Assembly: GCA_019671005.1 (NCBI GenBank)
Contig: CM033714.1
Span: 60,125,741-60,189,740, forward strand
Reading direction: 5' to 3'
DNA from: Hibiscus mutabilis
Taxonomy: Eukaryota; Streptophyta; Magnoliopsida; Malvales; Malvaceae
Length of the DNA: 64,000 nucleotides
Shown here: positions 59,331 through 64,000 of the stretch, one piece after another
Layout of the letters: each line of letters starts with the position of its first letter
Numbering within the stretch: the first letter of the stretch is position 1
Translations under genes and position numbers: made by a program
The notes under the pieces: model-generated
Seen by the model: only the letters and a program-made list of their open reading frames with translations
Told to the model about the DNA's origin: nothing
Database searches by the model: none

Positions 59331-60655
59331 TGATCGACATATTGATGCTACACAAGAAGGCAATAGGATGGACAATTGCCGACTTGAAGGAAATTAGCCT
59401 GGCAGTGTGCATGCACAAAATCCTATTAGGGGATGATCATAAACTGAAAATTGAGGCACAAATGAGGCTTAACCCTTCTATGAAGGAAGTCGTGAGAAAG
59501 GAAATCATCAAATGGCTTGACGTTAGTATCATATATCCTATCTCTGATAGTAAATGGGTAAGTCCAGTACAATATGTACAGGAAATGGGAGGTATAACTG
59601 TGGTAAGCAATGAAAACAATGAACTAATCTCAACTAGAACTGTGACCGGTTGAAGGGTTTGTATAGATTACCGCAAGTTAAATAAAGCTAATAGGAAAGA
59701 TCACTTTCATTTGCCGTTTATTGACCAAATGCTTGACCGACTTGTAGGTAAATCTTTTTACTATTTTCTTGATGGTTACTCAGGTTATAACCGAATTGCC
59801 ATAGCACCGGATGATCTGGCAAAGACCACTTTCACATGCCCATATGGTACATATGCTTTTCCAAGGATGTCGTTTAGATTATGCAATGCTCCGGAAACTT
59901 TCCAAAGATGTATGATGGCAATTTTTTCCGATATGGTAGAAGACTTCCTTGAGATTTTCATGGACAACTTTTCTGTCTTTGGCAATGACTTTGACAATTG
60001 CCTTGGCAATTTGGAGAAAGTGTTGGCAAGATGCGAATAATCTGATCTAGTGCTCGATTGGGAGAAGTGCCACTTTATGGTAGATGAAGGTATAGTTCTC
60101 GGTCACAAGATCTCCTCCAAGGGAATTGAAGTCGACAGAGCCAAGGTGGAAGTGATCGAAAAATTGCCACCAACAAATTCGGTCAAGGGAATTCAAAGTT
60201 TCCTCGGTCATGCAGGTTTCTACCAGAGGTTTATTTATAATTTTTCCAAAATCTCTAAACCTTTGTATAACTTGCTCGAATAGGACAAAGCTTTTAATTT
60301 TGATAATTCATATGTCCAAGTATTCAAAACCTTGTCGAAGCAGCTTGCCTTGACACCTATTGTTGTACCACCAGATTGGACATTACCCTTTGAACTTATA
60401 TGTGACGCAAGCGACTTTGTAGTAGGAGCAATACTAGGTCAACAAATAGGTAAAATATTTTATGTGGTTTACTATGCTAGTAAAGCTCTTAATGAAGCTC
60501 AAGTGAACTACACCACTACGGAAAAAGAGTTACTAGCTGTAGTTTTTACTTTTGATAAATTTCGTTCATACTTGATCGGGACCAAGGTAATTGGTCATAC
60601 TGACCATTTGACAATTAAGTACCTTTTTGCTAAAAAGATGTCAAACCTCGTTTAA
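59331..60655 (+). pseudogene. Athila reverse transcriptase and RNase H remnant
   Basis: RT runs from about 59330. It has RVCIDYRKLNKANRKDHF (after a stop at 59651), FLDGYSGYNRIAIAP, FPRMSFRLCNAPETFQRCM and, at about 59955-59972, the catalytic box as FMDN instead of F/Y-x-DD. RNase H starts with ICDASDFVVGAILGQ near 60400 and NYTTTEKELLAVVF near 60508. Stops interrupt at 60038 and 60281. The frame breaks by one base near 60636, where VKPRLIRWILLLQ would follow. The Asp-to-Asn change alone should remove polymerase activity. Confidence 0.85.
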
Positions 60656-62198
60656 TTCGTTGGATTTTACTTTTACAAGAGTTTGACATTGAAATTAAGG
60701 ATAGGAAGGGTACCGAGAACCAAGTCGCCAACCATTTGTCATGCCTAGAACAAGGAAAAGACAATGACACAAACGTAGAAATCCATGATGCATTCCCGGA
60801 CGAACAATTGTTAATTACCCAGGCAACCCCAACTAGCAATGCCCAGACAACCACAACAAGGATTGCCTCGACAATACCCATGGCAACAACAACAGTAATT
60901 GCCTCGCCAATTCCATGGTATGTAGACCTAGTGAATTTCCTTGTTAGCGGCATTTTACCTCATGATCTTACTCACTAGGGAAATAAGCAGTTCCAACATG
61001 ATGCTAAGCATTATTATTGGAACGAGCCTTTTTTGTTTAAACAATGTGCAGATCGGGTTATTAGGCGATGCATCCCTGAGGAAGAGTAGCAAAACGTGCT
61101 CCGACAATGCCATTCATCACCCTATGGAGGTCATTTTGGAGGCACTCGCACCGCAGCCAAAGTCTTGCAATCTGGTTTCTATTGGCTAACAGTTTACAAA
61201 GATGCTCAAGACTTCTACATGCAGTGCGGTCGTTGTCAACGAACGGGTAATATCTTTAGGCGATATGAGATGCTACTTCAGAATATTCTATAGGTGAAGC
61301 TATTTGACGTGTGGGGGATAGATTTTATGGGACCCTTCCCATCATTATGTGGGAATATGTACATCCTGCTTGCCATCGATTATGTGTCCAAATGGGTTGA
61401 AGCCATTGCAGCCCCTACCAATGATTCCAAAACCGTGCAGAGATTTCTACATAAAAATATATTTACACGGTTTTGAGTGCCAAGGGCAATCATCAGTGAT
61501 GAAGGTAAGCACTTTGACAACAAACTCATTGCCAAAATGTTACAACGCTTTGGAGTGTCACACAAAATTGCCATGGCATACCACCCATAGACCAACTGGC
61601 AAGTTAAAATTTCTAACCGAGAATTAAAGGGGATACTTGAAAAGGTTGTAAATCCTTACCGAAAGGATTGGTCTCTAAGGTTAGATGATGCACTTTGGGC
61701 ATACCGAACAACCTTCAAAACACCCATAGGTATGTCTCTCTTTCGATTAGTTTACAGTAAAACTTGCCACTTATCAGTGGAAATCGAGCACAAAGCATAT
61801 TGGGCAATCAAAACCGTGAACATGGATTAGGAGAAAGCCAAAAAAAAGCATCTACTGGACCTTAACGAGATAGAGGAATTTCGTGCCTTAGCTTATGATA
61901 ACGCAGAATCTACAAGGAGAAAACGAAGCGTTGGTATGACAAGAAGTTATTGCCGAGGCAATTCTTGCCCGAACAATTAGTCTTCCTCTTCAACTCTCAA
62001 CTAAAACTATTCCTAGGGAAGCTGAAGTCGAGATGGCCTGGACCATTTGAAGTGGTCAAACCTTACCCCCATTGTGTCGTGATAATCAAGTCCACAACCG
62101 ACGATCACGATTTCAAAGTTAACGGACAAAGATTAAAGCACTATGTCAGCAACCATGTTGAGTGCGACAATGAAGTAGTTACTTTAGGAGAAGCATAA
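60656..62198 (+). pseudogene. Athila integrase remnant
   Basis: After RNase H comes a linker with a non-conserved Thr/Ala/Ile-rich insert (60812-60912). The zinc domain is seen at 61099-61245 (H..PYGGHFGGTRTAAKVL ... CGRCQRTG). The core has WGIDFMGPFPS near 61312, ISDEGKHFDN near 61489, and KGILEKVV near 61628 for the third acidic residue. Stops at about 61291, 61474, 61588 and 61828 break it. The C-terminal part (LKSRWPGPFEVVKPYPH, 62018-62070) is in another frame. Confidence 0.8.
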
Positions 62199-62920
62199 CC
62201 CTGCTCTCTTTTAGTATTTATTATTTATTTTTAGTTTTATTTTTAAACATTTTATTATTGGATTTATTTTATTCTTGATTTTAGGATTATTTTTTTTTTG
62301 TTTTTGTTTCCAACCACAACCACAAGATCATTCATGGCCCAAAACATCAAAACAATCCATTGCACCCGAAGATGCCTTGGCAACTGAAGATGCCTCGGCA
62401 ATTACCGCACATGCTAAAGGTAAAGCACGCAATGAAGAATCAAGCTGCAACAACAACCACCCGCATCCAACCACCGCGGACAGGGCAAAGAATCAAGCAA
62501 ACAACCTGAAAGAACTCATCATTCAAGGTGACGACCTTTCCAACTAACTCATTTGCATTTTATTTTAATTTTTTCATGCATTAAGGACAATGCTTCTCTC
62601 GACTTGGGGGAGTACTTGTTTCTAGTTAATTTTATTCTTAGTTGCATTCATCTTTAGTAATAGCATATATGTTGCATATGTTACTTGCCATGCCTTTGAT
62701 TGGATTTAATTGCTTGAACTTGTTGAATATCCAATGATGATTTTTTGTCACTGCACTTAATTGAAAGAACCTTTAAATTTTAGGTTGCATGAAAATAACT
62801 TAGAATTTTACTATGATGCTAAATATTATGAACACGGTTGTGGCTTGTTGATTGAAAGAAACTTGATGAACTTAGGTTGCTTAAAATTTGGGTAAATTTA
62901 AAATTAAAAGTTAATTTCTG
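62199..62920 (+). other. Athila post-integrase region
   Basis: Here Athila elements often have an env-like frame; none is seen. The 90-codon frame at 62275-62547 is Ala/Asn/Lys-rich with TTGCC/GGCAA words (62370-62400). A purine-rich phrase GACTTGGGGGAGTA at about 62610 resembles an internal second polypurine tract. Confidence 0.5.
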
Positions 62921-63060
62921 CTAGAGGTGCCCGAAACCGGCTCTAGTAGTTGCACATTAAATATATTGCTAGAGGTGCCCGAAATTGGCTCTAGTAGACA
63001 AAAAATTAATTAAAATAAGAAATTGCTTGCTTTACTAGAGGTGCCCAAAATTGGCTCTAG
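62921..63060. repeat. Three spaced hairpin units CTAGAG...CTCTAG
   Basis: 26-bp units at 62921-62946, 62969-62994 and 63035-63060 read CTAGAG, a 14-base loop GTGCCCGAAATTGG (with small changes), then CTCTAG. The arms are exact inverted repeats in all three, and in the third they extend to TTACTAGAG / CTCTAGTAA. Spacers are unlike one another. Confidence 0.85.
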
Positions 63061-63337
63061 TAAAAAAGGTGAATAAATGCCTCGATAATTAACTTGATAA
63101 AAGCCTATTGTTCACATAGAATCTTGAAAATCAACTTGTACACAACTACGCACACACATTGTCACAAGCATTATAGTTTGGTTCTGGGAAATTTTTGTGC
63201 CATCCGAAAAATTCAAAAGGTGATCATACTTTGTGCCACTATTTTGAGGTTTGAAGGCAAATTTAAAGCATATCTCTGATGATTGAAGTCTTGGCAGATA
63301 ATTTTTAGATTTGCAATGCTTGAGGATAAGAAATAGT

Positions 63338-63352
63338 TCCAGTTTGGGGGTG
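63338..63352 (+). promoter_or_regulatory. Athila polypurine tract
   Basis: AGTTTGGGGGTG ends just before the 3' LTR; TTTGGGGGTG is the usual Athila polypurine tract form. Confidence 0.8.
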
Positions 63353-64000
63353 TGTTAAGTGTTCAAAAGTACTATTTTTATAACATTTTTACTCATATTA
63401 TTGTAGACTTAGGTTTATTTTAGTTGCATTATTAGGCATTCATGCATGTTTTCATGATTTCCTTCACCGTCATGCTTGATTTCATAATTTAGTTGATTTT
63501 GTGGAAAAAAGGAACTGCTGGTGTGTGTTTGTGTATGCAGGTTAATTTCCCGAGCAAGTATTGCCGAGGCAATGAAGGAAACAAGGAAGCTGTTGATTTC
63601 TCCATGGATTTAGCTCTATATATAGTAAAAAATTCCAAGGAATCCTAGAGGAGTCGAAGTACTATAAGGAGATTAAAGGGAGATCAAATTCCAAGAGATT
63701 TAGGAGGAATAAAATAATATAATAAAAGAGATCTATTTCTTTTATTATATTATATTTAATTCCAACTTAACTTCCTCCTCAAGAAAGACTTTGACCTAGT
63801 CATCTCCTATATAAAGCCCTAGCCACCAACTACAAAGGTGTGCGATTAGAGAGAGCAAATTGGGGGTTGTTTCGATTTCTTCTACTTCTTTTACTTCCAT
63901 TAGATTCATGTTTAGGGATTTTACTTTTGTGGTTATTTTGCACCCGACTGTGAACTAAACTCTTTTGGCTAGGATTATTGTGTTCAGTGGTTGTGAGAAA
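63353..64000 (+). repeat. Athila 3' LTR (first 648 bp; cut by window end)
   Basis: It starts TGTTAAGTGTTCAAAAG and follows the 5' LTR with scattered substitutions and small indels to the window edge. It ends before the position of the 24-bp repeats, so their presence in this LTR cannot be judged. Confidence 0.9.

Larger units (their letters stand above)
54831..64000 (+). mobile_element. Athila-type Ty3/gypsy retrotransposon (runs off the window)
   Basis: It has a 5' LTR (54831-56303), a tRNA-Asp primer site (56310 on), gag, protease, RT, RNase H and integrase in Ty3/gypsy order, a purine tract ending at 63352, and the first 648 bp of the 3' LTR to the window end. The primer site and gag sequence are those of the Athila lineage. 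No env-like frame is obvious: only a 90-codon Ala/Asn-rich frame (62275-62547) lies after integrase. It is inactive because of many stops and at least three frame changes, yet the reading frame is otherwise well kept, so decay seems moderate. Confidence 0.9.

Overview
This is nuclear DNA from a flowering plant. It is very AT-rich, has spliced genes with GT-AG introns, and is packed with plant retrotransposons and DNA transposons. The transposon sequences and the threonine deaminase and CHUP1-like proteins suggest a malvaceous plant, most likely cotton (Gossypium). That species call is inference from family resemblance, because no search was possible.

Only two host loci are recognisable. At 2340-5417 (minus strand) lies a ten-exon gene for biosynthetic threonine deaminase (threonine dehydratase, first step of isoleucine synthesis in plastids). 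All ten exons can be found in order, but at least four frame-breaking lesions and an LTR-like insertion at one splice donor make it read as a pseudogene, or else as a badly sequenced gene. At 43349-44834 (plus strand) lies an intact two-exon gene for a short CHUP1-like coiled-coil protein with an N-terminal membrane segment.

Most of the rest is mobile DNA. From left to right: a foldback MITE with telomere-like repeats (1557-1852); a tRNA-like SINE head (6001-6066); two non-autonomous hAT-type elements in inverted orientation (6887-8746), one with a perfect 8-bp target duplication; LINE remnants (9055-10805 and 19186-20399) split by a nested 8.4-kb Copia element (10811-19180, duplication GTTTC, 1.5-kb LTRs, tRNA-Met primer site); a decayed MULE transposase (24531-28246) facing a GRF zinc-finger/coiled-coil remnant (28754-29241); two more LINE remnants (30641-31899 and 34160-35851); a Tourist-like MITE; a truncated LTR of the same Copia family; and three copies of a CCTCGC/GCGAGG-rich repeat (36.7, 38.1 and 41.2 kb).

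Right of the CHUP1-like gene are a second foldback MITE (45169-45451), a 5.5-kb Copia element on the minus strand with 210-bp LTRs and duplication TAAAT (46058-51553), SINE-like sequences, an inverted-repeat MITE (about 54290-54826), and an Athila-type Ty3/gypsy element that starts at 54831 and runs off the window inside its 3' LTR. The Athila element has a tRNA-Asp primer site and a nearly continuous gag-pol frame broken mainly by point stop codons. It is unusually rich in a TTGCC-GGCAA motif, including seven 24-bp tandem copies in its LTR.

No tRNA gene, rRNA gene, CRISPR array or bacterial-type operon was found. The strongest candidates for something new are the Athila motif spread, the MULE/GRF convergent pair, and the long hAT hairpin.
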